Assembly (NCBI RefSeq): GCF_009696605.1
Contig: NZ_VULR01000007.1
Location: 1-64,000 of the forward strand
DNA: 64,000 nt
Direction: 5' to 3'
Source: Anaerosalibacter bizertensis
Lineage (GTDB): Bacteria > Bacillota > Clostridia > Tissierellales > Sporanaerobacteraceae
The notes beneath the pieces were generated by a model. That model did no database searches and had not been told where the DNA came from. It saw only the letters and a list, made by a program, of their open reading frames with translations. Position 1 is the stretch's first letter. Each line of letters opens with the position of its first letter. Shown here piece after piece: positions 12,647 to 20,855 of this stretch. The position numbers and the translations under genes were made by a program.

Positions 12647-12675
12647 ACATATCATCTTTTCCCGCTGCATAGAAT
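12647..12675 (+). promoter_or_regulatory. Candidate sigma-E promoter for spoIID
   Basis: ACATATC and CATAGAAT are 14 nt apart, close to the Bacillus sigma-E consensus (KMATATT, 13-15 nt, CATACANT). The -10 matches at 7 of 8 positions. Sigma-E control of spoIID is established in spore formers, so position and sequence agree. Confidence 0.65.
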
Positions 12676-12719
12676 GTAATTAGGTCGTATCTAAACATTT
12701 GATAAAAGAGGGGGAGAAG

Positions 12720-13742
12720 ATGAAAAAAATATGGATATACGTAGGAGTTATTTTAATAATAACTATTATCCTTCCAACTATACTTGTGAAGACTTCTAAA
12801 TTTATTTCTCTTGAAAACAAAATAAAGATAAAGGATATAAAGAAGGAAGAAAAGGAAGTTAAGAAAGAAGAGTTCGATGGATACATAAAGGTATATGATA
12901 CTAGAACTCAAGAAGTTGTGAAACTTTCTTTAGAGGACTATGTAAAAGGGGTTGTAGCAGCCGAAATGCCTGGAGAGTTCCATATAGAAGCACTAAAAGC
13001 ACAGGCAGTGGCTAGTAGGACCTATGCCCTTCATAAAATGAACAAGTTTAATGAAGGACATCCTGATCATCCACAAGCCCCCCTTTGTACTGGTGTCCAT
13101 TGTCAAGCTTTTCTCTCAATAAAAGAGTTGGAAGAAGCTCATTCTAAAAAGTGGATGAATAAATACTGGGCTAAGATTGAAGAGGCTGTAGAGGACACTG
13201 CTGGAGAAGTAATCTATTATGGTAAAGAGATTGCAGAACCTCTTTATCATTCAACTAGTGGTGGTATGACAGAAGATGTAAGAGATGTTTTTTCTAATGA
13301 CAGCCCTTATTTAAAATCGGTATCAAGTCCCTATGAAGAAGGAGCACCAAAGTTTAAAGATATTTCCACTTTTAAAGTAGATGAATTTCTATCTAAGTTG
13401 AAGAAAAAGTATCCTGGTGTAAATATTACAAAGGAAAATCTTCCTGAAAAGGTGAAACTAGTAGAAAGATCAGAAAGTGGTAGGATAAAGAAAGTAATGG
13501 TAGATGGTCAAGTAGTAAGTGGTAGTGAGATTAGAGAAATATTTAATCTCAACTCTACTAATTTTAAAATAATATATAATCCAAAGACTGAAATGGTAGA
13601 TATTGAGACTATTGGCTACGGTCATGGAGTAGGTATGAGCCAATGGGGAGCCAATGGCATGGGTAAAAAAGGAAAAAAATATAAGGATATATTGAAGCAC
13701 TATTATACTGGTGTGGAGATTAAAAAATATAAAAAAGAGTAG
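12720..13742 (+). CDS. spoIID: Stage II sporulation protein D, lytic transglycosylase
   Basis: The 340-residue membrane-anchored enzyme cleaves glycan strands during engulfment of the forespore. One transmembrane helix spans residues 4-24. The catalytic glutamate equivalent is E82 in VVAAEMPGEFHIEALKAQA, the zinc-site-like CTGVHCQAF holds C123 and C128, and the later YHSTSGGMTEDVRDVF and IGYGHGVGMSQWGANGMG motifs are present. I use ATG 12720 behind AGGGGGAG rather than an upstream TTG at 12699. Confidence 0.95.
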   Translation: MKKIWIYVGVILIITIILPTILVKTSKFISLENKIKIKDIKKEEKEVKKEEFDGYIKVYDTRTQEVVKLSLEDYVKGVVAAEMPGEFHIEALKAQAVASRTYALHKMNKFNEGHPDHPQAPLCTGVHCQAFLSIKELEEAHSKKWMNKYWAKIEEAVEDTAGEVIYYGKEIAEPLYHSTSGGMTEDVRDVFSNDSPYLKSVSSPYEEGAPKFKDISTFKVDEFLSKLKKKYPGVNITKENLPEKVKLVERSESGRIKKVMVDGQVVSGSEIREIFNLNSTNFKIIYNPKTEMVDIETIGYGHGVGMSQWGANGMGKKGKKYKDILKHYYTGVEIKKYKKE

Positions 13743-13762
13743 AAAATTTTCTACTCTTTTTT
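13731..13762 (+). terminator. Terminator overlapping the spoIID stop codon
   Basis: A near-continuous palindrome (AAAGAGTAGAAAA / TTTTCTACTCTTT) ends in a T run. The TAG stop lies in its left arm. Confidence 0.88.
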
Positions 13763-13802
13763 ATATTTTTTTGTGGCATTTTTGTGTTACTTTCTTCAAA
13801 CA

Positions 13803-13868
13803 TAGTGCCAGTCCACGGATTTTGAGTTATTGGTTTTCCTTCCGAAAAAGCTTTGAAGAAAATAGGAC
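13803..13868 (+). repeat. Dispersed repeat, partial copy C
   Basis: About 66 bp starting TAGTGCCAGTCCACGG is nearly identical to 32906-32972, part of the large repeat before fliW. It holds the sub-hairpin-like TTCCTTCCGAAAAAGC and ends four bases before the candidate sigma-F -35. It has no coding content. Confidence 0.85.
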
Positions 13869-13871
13869 TAG

Positions 13872-13902
13872 GTGTATTAAATATTTAATTATGGCAATAA
13901 TA
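13872..13902 (+). promoter_or_regulatory. Candidate sigma-F/G promoter for spoIIQ
   Basis: GTGTA and GGCAATAATA are separated by 16 nt. The -10 fits the sigma-F pattern GGnnAnAnTR at all fixed positions; the -35 matches four of five. Forespore expression of spoIIQ is established in Bacillus and clostridia. Confidence 0.6.
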
Positions 13903-13932
13903 TTATTAGAAGTTGAGACGGAGGTGTATTAA

Positions 13933-14691
13933 ATGAAGAATAAATTTAACAAACTAACAAACAAAGATAGCTTTTATATCATTTTATTTATCTGTGTCTG
14001 TATAGTAGGAACAGTAGCAGTATGGGCTTCTAAAAGTAACTTAGATAGGATGAAAAGTGAAGAAGATCCAATGGAGGAAGATTTTTTAATACTTACAGAT
14101 GAAGATAAACACGGTGTAGAAGAACCTTCTTTAGAAAGTTTAAAACAACAGAAAAGAAAAAAACAAGAAGAAAAGGTTAAAGAAGAAGAACCAAAAGAAG
14201 AAATAGAAGAGAAAAAAGAAGAACCAAAAGAAGAAGAAGAAGAGCCACCAAAACAAAACTCAGAACCAGAAGCAATACAAACCTTCCATATACCAGTAGA
14301 AGGAGAACTTGGATTGGATTATAGTGCTGATAAATTAGTTTATTCAGAGACTTTAGAAGAGTGGACTAGTCATGAAGGTATAGATATTAAAGCAAAAGAG
14401 GGAACAGCAGTAAAAGCTTGTCTTGACGGTGTAGTTAAAGAAGTATATGAAGACGAGTTATGGGGAGTAGTAATATCAATCGATCATGGAAATGGATTGG
14501 AAACTAGATATACTAATTTATCAACAAAGGATATGGTGAAAAAAGGCCAAAGTGTCAAAAAAGGAACTCCTATAAGTGGAATAGGAAAGCCTAAAGGTTT
14601 AGAAATGGCAAATGGCCCTCATCTACATTTAGAAGTATTATTAAATGGGAAAAAAATAGATCCTAAAAAATATTTACCAGGGATTAACTAA
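13933..14691 (+). CDS. spoIIQ: SpoIIQ-like forespore M23/LytM endopeptidase
   Basis: The 252-residue protein has one membrane helix (residues 13-32), a charged Glu/Lys-rich linker (about 40-115) and a C-terminal LytM domain. The zinc ligands are all present: H147 and D151 in HEGID, and H230 and H232 in HLH. The position between spoIID and spoIIID and the topology identify SpoIIQ, which pairs with SpoIIIAH across the intermembrane space during engulfment. Bacillus subtilis SpoIIQ has lost catalytic residues, while clostridial versions keep them; this copy is of the clostridial kind and should be an active endopeptidase. Confidence 0.87.
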   Translation: MKNKFNKLTNKDSFYIILFICVCIVGTVAVWASKSNLDRMKSEEDPMEEDFLILTDEDKHGVEEPSLESLKQQKRKKQEEKVKEEEPKEEIEEKKEEPKEEEEEPPKQNSEPEAIQTFHIPVEGELGLDYSADKLVYSETLEEWTSHEGIDIKAKEGTAVKACLDGVVKEVYEDELWGVVISIDHGNGLETRYTNLSTKDMVKKGQSVKKGTPISGIGKPKGLEMANGPHLHLEVLLNGKKIDPKKYLPGIN

Positions 14692-14790
14692 AAACTAGAA
14701 GGCTAGAATAAAAGTTCTATTAAGGCTTTAGAGTGCATAAGTATTTAAAAAGACTCATTCCTAAAATAAAGTTCAAAGGGGGTTAAATAT

Positions 14791-15045
14791 GTGAAAGACT
14801 ATATAGAAGAAAGGGCTTTAGAGATTGCAAAGTATATAATAAGTGAAAAATCAACCGTTAGACAAGCAGCCAGTGTATTTGGGGTTAGTAAAAGTACAGT
14901 ACATAAAGACGTGACAGAACGTCTCCCTAAGATAAACCCTCTTGTTGCAAGTATGGTAAAAGAAGTACTAGAGCAGAATAAAGCAGAAAGACATATTAGA
15001 GGTGGCAAAGCTACAAAGATGAAATACAAAGCAGTAAACGACTAA
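14791..15045 (+). CDS. spoIIID: Stage III sporulation transcriptional regulator SpoIIID
   Basis: The 84-residue DNA-binding protein modulates the mother-cell sigma-E regulon. The helix-turn-helix is visible in STVRQAASVFGVSKSTVHKDV (residues about 20-40), followed by the conserved RLPKINPLVASMVKEVLEQN and a basic RHIRGGKATKMKYK tail. It starts with GTG behind AAAGGGGG. Confidence 0.96.
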   Translation: MKDYIEERALEIAKYIISEKSTVRQAASVFGVSKSTVHKDVTERLPKINPLVASMVKEVLEQNKAERHIRGGKATKMKYKAVND

Positions 15046-15047
15046 AT

Positions 15048-15068
15048 AGGTCCCAAAAGGGACCTTTT
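15048..15068 (+). terminator. Terminator after spoIIID
   Basis: The stem AGGTCCC / GGGACCT with an AAAA loop is followed by a T-rich stretch. Confidence 0.85.
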
Positions 15069-15213
15069 AAGTTTTTTGGGATTATTTTCTTATTATTTAT
15101 AGTTATATAAAAAAAGTTGAAGGAATTTTATAATAAGTATAGAATTATACTAAGGTGACTAATATAGAAATTTACATATTATATATATGATTATAATAAA
15201 AGGAGGAACATAG

Positions 15214-16239
15214 ATGGCTGCTTTTAGAACAGATTTGGGAATAGATCTAGGGACTGCAAGTATCTTAGTATATGCAAAGGATAAAGGTGTAGTACTAAAT
15301 GAACCTTCAGTAGTAGCAATAGATCATAATACAAATAAATTTTTAGCTGTAGGTGAAGAGGCAAGGAGGATGTTGGGACGTACTCCTGGACATATAGTTG
15401 CTATGAGACCTTTAAAGGACGGAGTAATATCTGATTATGACGTAACTGAAAGGATGTTAAAATATTTTATACGAAAAGCTTCAGGAAAAACTTTCTTCAA
15501 ACCTAGAATTATAATATGTGTACCAAGTGGAGTTACTGAAGTTGAAAAAAGAGCAGTAATTGAAGCTAGTAATCAAGCAGGAGCAAGGAAAACCTACTTA
15601 ATAGAAGAACCTATAGCTGCAGCAATAGGTGCAGGTATAGATATAACCCAGCCTAATGGAAATATGATTGTAGATATTGGTGGTGGAACTACTGATGTAG
15701 CTGTTATTTCATTGGGAGGAATGGTAGTTAGTCGTTCCTTAAAAATCGCAGGAGATGACTGTGATGAAGCTATAACTAGATACATTAGGAAAAAACATAA
15801 TGTAATGATAGGTGAAAGAAGCGCAGAAAGTCTAAAGATAAATATAGGTACTGCTTATAAGAGAGAAAAGGATGTTTATATGGAAATAAGGGGAAGAAAT
15901 TTAGTAACTGGTCTTCCAAAGAATATAAAGATTTCTTCAAATGAAATGTTTGAAGCAATGAAAGAGCCTATTTCAAATATTGTAGATACAGTTCATACAG
16001 TACTTGAAAGGACACCGCCAGAATTGGCAGCAGATATTGCTGATACAGGAATATTAATGACTGGTGGAGGAGCCCTTTTATATGGATTAGATAAATTGAT
16101 ATCTGAGAGAACTGGTATCAAAGTAAATATAGCAGAAAATCCAATTGCCTGTGTAGCTACAGGGACTGGTAAAGCCCTTGATTGGGTAGATGTATTGGAA
16201 AATAACTTATTGGATTCTGATTCAATAGTTGAGAGATAG
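15214..16239 (+). CDS. mbl: MreB-family actin-like protein (Mbl)
   Basis: The 341-residue actin homologue guides cell-wall elongation complexes along the membrane. The ATPase phosphate motifs DLGTAS (N-terminal) and DIGGGTTDVAVIS (middle) and the adenosine motif TGGGALLYGLDKL are present. Synteny spoIIID-mbl-flhO-flhP matches Bacillus subtilis, so I prefer Mbl over MreB or MreBH, but the three are close. Confidence 0.9.
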   Translation: MAAFRTDLGIDLGTASILVYAKDKGVVLNEPSVVAIDHNTNKFLAVGEEARRMLGRTPGHIVAMRPLKDGVISDYDVTERMLKYFIRKASGKTFFKPRIIICVPSGVTEVEKRAVIEASNQAGARKTYLIEEPIAAAIGAGIDITQPNGNMIVDIGGGTTDVAVISLGGMVVSRSLKIAGDDCDEAITRYIRKKHNVMIGERSAESLKINIGTAYKREKDVYMEIRGRNLVTGLPKNIKISSNEMFEAMKEPISNIVDTVHTVLERTPPELAADIADTGILMTGGGALLYGLDKLISERTGIKVNIAENPIACVATGTGKALDWVDVLENNLLDSDSIVER

Positions 16240-16303
16240 GTCTAAAGTATATTTTAAAATTGACGATATATACCTGTGAGTACTATGTCGAGGATGTGAT
16301 ATA

Positions 16304-17344
16304 ATGAATAGAGGATTATATATAAGTGCTACTTCAATGATTGCAAATCAAAGAAGATTAGAAGCAATATCAAATAACCTTTCAAATGTAAATACTACTG
16401 GATTTAAAAAAGATGTGGTTTTGACTGAATCTTTTCCAGAAGTTTTGCTTTCCAAAATAAATGATAGGCCAGATTTTAGGCCCCAAAGAGAAAATGAAAT
16501 AGAATATGAAACCAATGGAAATATTCACAGGGCTCGTACAAATGAAGGATATTTTATGGTGAGAACGCCTAATGGCATTAGTTATGTAAAGGATATTAGA
16601 TTTATAGTAGATGATGAAGGATATTTAAAAACATTTTATAAAAATGAACAAGATGAATATAAGACAGATGGGGAAAATTATATTCTAGATAGGAATCATA
16701 ACCCTATTCAAGGTGGAGGAAATATAGAAGGATTACTTGAAGAAATTGTTTTTCGTCCAAGTCCAAGAGTTGTAGGAACTATGAATGCAGGAGCTAAAGT
16801 CAAAAAGGTTGTAACAGATTTCACCCAAGGGGACTTGTTAGACACTGGAGGAACTTTCGATCTAGCTTTAAGAGGAAGTGGATTTTTTAAAGTTCAAGGT
16901 GAAGATGGAGAAACTTATTATACTAGGGACGGCTCTTTTACTGTAAATAGTATGGGACAGTTAACTACATCTGAAGGCTATCTAGTTATGGGAACTGGTG
17001 GACCTATAATTATCAATGGAAATGATGTGGAGATTACAAAAGATGGACAAGTATTTGTAGATGGAAATATGGTGGCCAATTTAGATATTGTTGATTTAGA
17101 TAACAAGGAGTTTTTGAGAAAAATAGGGGATAATTTCTATAGGATGGCAGAAGATGTAGAGGCTGAAGAAATACCTTTTGATGGAGAATTGATACAAGGC
17201 TTTTTAGAAAACTCCAATGTAGATTCTATAAATGAAATGGTAGAGATGATATCCCTTTTAAGAAATTTTGAAACCTGTCAAAAAGCTATAAGGGTACAGG
17301 ATGAGATGATGGAAAAATCAGCAAATGAAATAGGAAGAGTATAG
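16304..17344 (+). CDS. flhO: Flagellar rod/hook-basal body protein FlhO (FlgF-like)
   Basis: The 346-residue protein is of the flagellar axial family, with the N-terminal heptad region LEAISNNLSNVNTTGFKKD and the C-terminal MVEMISLLRNFETCQKAIRVQDEMMEK-type helix that pack in the rod core. It is longer than the next gene because of a middle insert. The pair corresponds to flhO-flhP after mbl in Bacillus. It ends 10 nt before the next start. Confidence 0.88.
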   Translation: MNRGLYISATSMIANQRRLEAISNNLSNVNTTGFKKDVVLTESFPEVLLSKINDRPDFRPQRENEIEYETNGNIHRARTNEGYFMVRTPNGISYVKDIRFIVDDEGYLKTFYKNEQDEYKTDGENYILDRNHNPIQGGGNIEGLLEEIVFRPSPRVVGTMNAGAKVKKVVTDFTQGDLLDTGGTFDLALRGSGFFKVQGEDGETYYTRDGSFTVNSMGQLTTSEGYLVMGTGGPIIINGNDVEITKDGQVFVDGNMVANLDIVDLDNKEFLRKIGDNFYRMAEDVEAEEIPFDGELIQGFLENSNVDSINEMVEMISLLRNFETCQKAIRVQDEMMEKSANEIGRV

Positions 17345-17354
17345 GGGGAGAAAA

Positions 17355-18149
17355 ATGAGAGCAATGTGGACTGCTGCTACAGGAATGAGAGCACAGCAAT
17401 TTAATATAGATACTATATCTAACAATCTTTCAAATGCAAATACTACAGGATATAAGACTCAAAGGTCAGAGTTTAAAGATCTTTTCTATACTAGTATGAG
17501 AAGGAATAATATAGTAGATGATCAAAACAGGCCTGTAAATTTACAAGTAGGCCATGGTACTATGCCTACAGCTACTAAGAGAGATTTTAAAAATGGTAGC
17601 TTTATTGAAACAGAGAATGATTATGATTTAGCTATAAATGGGGAAGGTTTTTTTGCAATACAACTTCCCAATGGAGAGACTATGTATACAAGGGATGGAA
17701 GTTTCAAACTAAGCGTAGAGGGAAACCAAGGAATCTTGGTAACTAGTGAAGGCTATAGGGTTTTAAGCGATACAAATAATCCTATAGTTATTAGGAATGG
17801 ATTAAAGAATGTAACTGTTGATGAAAGAGGTAATATAACAGCAACAGATGAAGGGAACAATACAGTAAATTTAGGTAGGATGAAATTAGTTAGATTTATG
17901 AATCCAGAAGGACTTTTAAGTGAAGGCCTAAATCTTTATAGTACAACAGAAGCTTCTGGAGAGGAAATACCTATAGATTTAGATGGCATGGAGAGCCGAA
18001 TAGCTCAAGGATATTTAGAAGCGTCAAATGTTCAAGTAGTAGATGAAATGGTGAAGATGATCAGTGCTCAAAGAGCTTATGAAATAAATTCTAAAGTGAT
18101 ACAAACTTCTGATGAAATGCTTCAATTGATTGGAAACCTTAAGAGATAA
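17355..18149 (+). CDS. flhP: Flagellar basal-body rod protein FlhP (FlgG-like)
   Basis: The 264-residue distal rod protein begins MRAMWTAATGMRAQQFNID, contains ISNNLSNANTTGYKTQR, and ends MVKMISAQRAYEINSKVIQTS, the hallmark ends of FlgG. It is translationally close to flhO. Confidence 0.93.
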   Translation: MRAMWTAATGMRAQQFNIDTISNNLSNANTTGYKTQRSEFKDLFYTSMRRNNIVDDQNRPVNLQVGHGTMPTATKRDFKNGSFIETENDYDLAINGEGFFAIQLPNGETMYTRDGSFKLSVEGNQGILVTSEGYRVLSDTNNPIVIRNGLKNVTVDERGNITATDEGNNTVNLGRMKLVRFMNPEGLLSEGLNLYSTTEASGEEIPIDLDGMESRIAQGYLEASNVQVVDEMVKMISAQRAYEINSKVIQTSDEMLQLIGNLKR

Positions 18150-18171
18150 TAGAGAATAACGGGGTGATAGT

Positions 18172-18507
18172 ATGGAGATATTTCCCAATAGCTTTGTGAT
18201 GCAAAAAACTGCTAATGAAGATATTCTTCAAAAGAAAATTGAAAATGCAAGCAAAGACATGAAAGATGAAGAGTTAATGGATGTATGTAAGGAATTTGAA
18301 TCTATTTTTATACATATGATGTTGAAGGAAATGAGAAAAACTATACCTGATGATGGATTTATAGAAAAGAGTACAGGAACTAAAATATTTGAAGATATGT
18401 TTGATGAGGAAATGGCGAAAAGGATATCTGATAGTGAAGAAAATGGTATAGGAATAGCTAAGATGCTTTATGATCAGTTTAAAAACCAAAATACAATTAG
18501 AATATAG
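18172..18507 (+). CDS. Rod-binding protein, FlgJ N-terminal type
   Basis: The 111-residue protein matches the rod-capping domain of FlgJ (CKEFESIFIHMMLKEMRKT, then GTKIFEDMFDEEMAKRIS and GIGIAKMLYDQF). The muramidase domain of proteobacterial FlgJ is absent, as usual in Firmicutes. It closes the flhO-flhP group. Confidence 0.9.
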   Translation: MEIFPNSFVMQKTANEDILQKKIENASKDMKDEELMDVCKEFESIFIHMMLKEMRKTIPDDGFIEKSTGTKIFEDMFDEEMAKRISDSEENGIGIAKMLYDQFKNQNTIRI

Positions 18508-18518
18508 TTATTATAATG

Positions 18519-18546
18519 AAAAGTAGTGGAGAACCACTACTTTTTT
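18519..18546 (+). terminator. Terminator between rod-binding gene and ttcA-like gene
   Basis: The stem AAAAGTAGTGG / CCACTACTTTT with an AGAA loop ends in a T run. The genes converge, and the A run before the stem lets it work in both directions. Confidence 0.92.
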
Positions 18547-18549
18547 ATT

Positions 18550-19260
18550 TTAGAACCAAAGTTTTAAACCTTCCTTATTTTTCATAGCTGTAAGTATCCT
18601 ATTTTTAGCACCAGGTACTTCATTGTAAATATTTTGTACAAGTTTATTCATATCTTCCCTTTTAGTTTTTTTGTCTACTGGGCAAGGATTATTAACTATT
18701 GGAATATTATTTTTTTCTATGGCATTTTTTATATCTTGTTCTGAAGTATATAGTAATGGACGTATTACATATATTTTCTTCCTATCTAAATATGTTAGGG
18801 GTTGTAGGGTATTTAGTCTCCCTTCATATAATAGGCTTAGAAAAAGGGTGTCTATGGCATCATCGCTATGATGGCCTAGGGCTAGCTTGTTAAATCCTTT
18901 TTCTTTTAAGGCGTTGTGTATAGCACCTCTACGCATATTTGCACACAGGGAGCAAGGATTTTTTTCTTTCCTTATATCGAATACTATATCTTTAATATTG
19001 GTTTCTTTTATATTGAAAGGTACGCCTATACTTTTACAATATTCTTCAATGGCTTTGGTGTTGAAGTCTTTAAAACCTAAGTCTACTGTGAATGCTTCTA
19101 GTTGGAATTTTTCTGGGCTAAATCTTTGATAGAGTTTTAAGGCATATAGTAGTACCATGCTGTCTTTTCCACCAGATACACCTACTCCAATTTTATCTCC
19201 GTCTTCTATTAAGTTAAAATCTTGTATGGCTCTTCTCATAGGACCTAAAATCTTTTTCAT
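18550..19260 (-). CDS. ttcA: TtcA-family tRNA 2-thiolation PP-loop ATPase
   Basis: The 236-residue enzyme of the TtcA/TtuA group adenylates tRNA for sulfur insertion. The PP-loop is SGGKDS at 29-34, and an iron-sulfur site is suggested by C103 and C106 (CSLC) plus C193 (NPCPVDKKTKR), the TtcA arrangement. GHHSDD is also conserved. It is a single gene on the minus strand. Confidence 0.85.
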   Translation of the reverse strand: MKKILGPMRRAIQDFNLIEDGDKIGVGVSGGKDSMVLLYALKLYQRFSPEKFQLEAFTVDLGFKDFNTKAIEEYCKSIGVPFNIKETNIKDIVFDIRKEKNPCSLCANMRRGAIHNALKEKGFNKLALGHHSDDAIDTLFLSLLYEGRLNTLQPLTYLDRKKIYVIRPLLYTSEQDIKNAIEKNNIPIVNNPCPVDKKTKREDMNKLVQNIYNEVPGAKNRILTAMKNKEGLKLWF

Positions 19261-19359
19261 AGTATCCCCTTTCTTATATACATATCAAAATATATTATAC
19301 TATTTTAGTCTATATATTTCACTACTTATTTTTCTGGATTTAGATATTTTCTTTTTATA

Positions 19360-19674
19360 TAGTGCAGGTTCCCCGCAAATAGAAATAAAAATTCGCTCCA
19401 AAAAGGGTTTTGATGAAATAGTATCCTCCCTAAAAATAAAATGCTAAATGTTTTCAAACTCGCTTCGCTCAAACAGTGAAAAATTTTTAACGCATTTTAT
19501 TTTTAGGTCGGATTATTTCATAGCAAAACCCTTTTAAGTCCCTCATTTTTTATTTCTATTTGTTTAGACATTGTACTATTTGAATAAATATAGCTAAAAA
19601 TTTAAAGAATTAATATAGTTAAGGATTTTGGGTTATTGAGTTTGACTAACTAAAAAAGTCTTTGATTAGAAAAA
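19360..19674. repeat. Dispersed hairpin repeat, copy A
   Basis: About 315 bp are nearly identical to the reverse complement of 33061-33377. It begins TAGTGCAGGTTCCCCGC. Inside, 19376-19444 and 19492-19562 are imperfect inverted arms (CAAATAGAAATAAAAA...AAAATAAAATGC) around a 47-nt centre containing CTCGCTTCGCTC, so a single strand can fold into a very long hairpin. Nothing here codes for protein. The shared ends and the stem structure suggest a MITE-like or intergenic RNA-type element. Confidence 0.88.
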
Positions 19675-19681
19675 AGAGTAT

Positions 19682-19715
19682 AAAAAAAGAAGGATTGAAA
19701 TTTCAATCCTTCTTT
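19682..19715 (-). terminator. Terminator of tRNA-Pro
   Basis: A perfect 15-bp palindrome (AAAGAAGGATTGAAA and its complement) is followed on the minus strand by a T run. Confidence 0.9.
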
Positions 19716-19721
19716 CATCAA

Positions 19722-19798
19722 TGGTCGGGGTGGAGGGATTCGAACCCCCGGCCCCATGGTCCCAAACCACGTGCGCTACCAAACTGCGCTACACCCCG
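19722..19798 (-). tRNA. tRNA-Pro (anticodon TGG)
   Basis: The minus strand gives a 77-nt tRNA with CCA encoded: acceptor CGGGGTG / CACCCCG, D-arm GCGCAGTTTGGTAGCGC, anticodon loop TTTGGGA, T-arm GGGGGTTCGAATCCC. The anticodon TGG reads proline codons. A TATAAT-like -10 lies on the minus strand at about 19817-19822. Confidence 0.97.
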
Positions 19799-20121
19799 TT
19801 GCCCGCCGACTCTTTTATTATAGGGGGTTTTTGACTATAATGCACATGCCAAAATAGACTATTAAACAAAATATTCTTCTTTTTTCTCCATATATCTCTT
19901 TAAATCCAACTTGTTCGCATTATTTCAAACTAATTTATTTATTTTAAAGGAATCTTTTACATGGACTAGAATATATTAAAAAGACATAAGTTTTATAACC
20001 TAACAATATTGTTAGACATACTATGAGTTTTGAAAGATGAACCAATGGAAAGACTTAAATTATTTTTTTATAATACAATTAAATAACTATAAAAGTTTAA
20101 GTTGATATATAGGAGGATTTT
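19799..20121. other. Intergenic region with the tRNA promoter
   Basis: This 323-bp AT-rich gap between divergent units holds the tRNA promoter on its left edge and the ribosome site AGGAGG of the next gene on its right edge. I see no ORF, repeat or strong hairpin in the middle. Confidence 0.6.
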
Positions 20122-20595
20122 ATGCTTGATATATTAGAAACAATAAAAGATGAAATAGCTGTTATGTTTGTTGCTGCTATGCCTCTTGTAGAACTTAGAG
20201 GTGCCATTCCTCTAGGAATATCTATGGGTTTCACACCACTAGAGAGCACAGCACTGAGCATTATAGGAAATATAATACCAGTGCCTTTCTTATTAAGGCT
20301 TTTAGAACCTATAATGGACTATTTAGAAAAAACTACTTTGTTTTCTAAATTAGTAAAAAAAGTGAAGAAAAGAACTCTTAAAAAAAGTAGGGATAAAATA
20401 AAGAAGTATAGTCTATTAGGACTTTTCATACTAGTAGCAGTGCCAATTCCAACTACAGGAGCCTGGACTGGATGTATAGCTGCTACATTACTTAAATTAG
20501 ACCCTAGAAAAGCTTTAGTTAGTATTGTATCTGGAATAATAGCTGCAGGAATTATAGTATTTAGTTTAAGTTATAAAGTTATTTCAGTTTTTTAA
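20122..20595 (+). CDS. Small multidrug export family membrane protein (COG2426-like)
   Basis: The 157-residue membrane protein has the PF06695-type pattern: MPLVELRGAIPLGISMGF near residues 19-36, IGNIIPVPFLLRLLEP, a basic cytoplasmic loop, and VAVPIPTTGAWTGCIAA. The family name is historical; transport has not been established for most members. It is a single gene before the S-box leader. Confidence 0.82.
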   Translation: MLDILETIKDEIAVMFVAAMPLVELRGAIPLGISMGFTPLESTALSIIGNIIPVPFLLRLLEPIMDYLEKTTLFSKLVKKVKKRTLKKSRDKIKKYSLLGLFILVAVPIPTTGAWTGCIAATLLKLDPRKALVSIVSGIIAAGIIVFSLSYKVISVF

Positions 20596-20654
20596 CTTAA
20601 TTGACGTGCTTTTTCTAATATGGTACAATGAACTAAATGAATAAAATCTTGATA

Positions 20655-20811
20655 CCTTATCAAGAGTGGTGGAGGGAATGGGCCCTTTGAAACCCGGCAA
20701 CCCGTAACTAGTTATTAGTCTACGACGGTGCTAAATCCCACAGAATCAAATTCTGAAAGATGAGGTGACATTTTGTCAGCCTTTTCCTTTGGAAGGGGCT
20801 TATTTATTTTT
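20655..20811 (+). ncRNA. SAM-I (S-box) riboswitch
   Basis: The leader has the S-box core: TTATCAAGAG-GGTGGAGGGA, GGCCC-TGAAACCCGGCAACC, GGTGCTAAATCC and a closing AGATGAGG that pairs with the 5' CCTTATC (aptamer about 20655-20765). The expression platform is the hairpin AGCCTTTTCC / GGAAGGGGCT (20778-20800) followed by a T-rich stretch, a terminator. Binding of S-adenosylmethionine should stop transcription before metK. Confidence 0.96.
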
Positions 20812-20855
20812 CAGAATAAATCAATCTATTAATATAAATCTAAGGAGGTTCTATT

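Noticed and set aside
13711-13932. 73-codon open frame between spoIID and spoIIQ
   Set aside because: It runs through the spoIID terminator, repeat copy C and the sigma-F promoter, has no ribosome site and no protein-like sequence.
19157-19447. 96-codon open frame entering repeat copy A
   Set aside because: Antisense to the ttcA-like gene, then non-coding repeat; no start signal.
19360-19674. CRISPR array or transposase gene in the repeat regions
   Set aside because: The repeats are two to three long copies kilobases apart, not short regular units, and no frame encodes a transposase.
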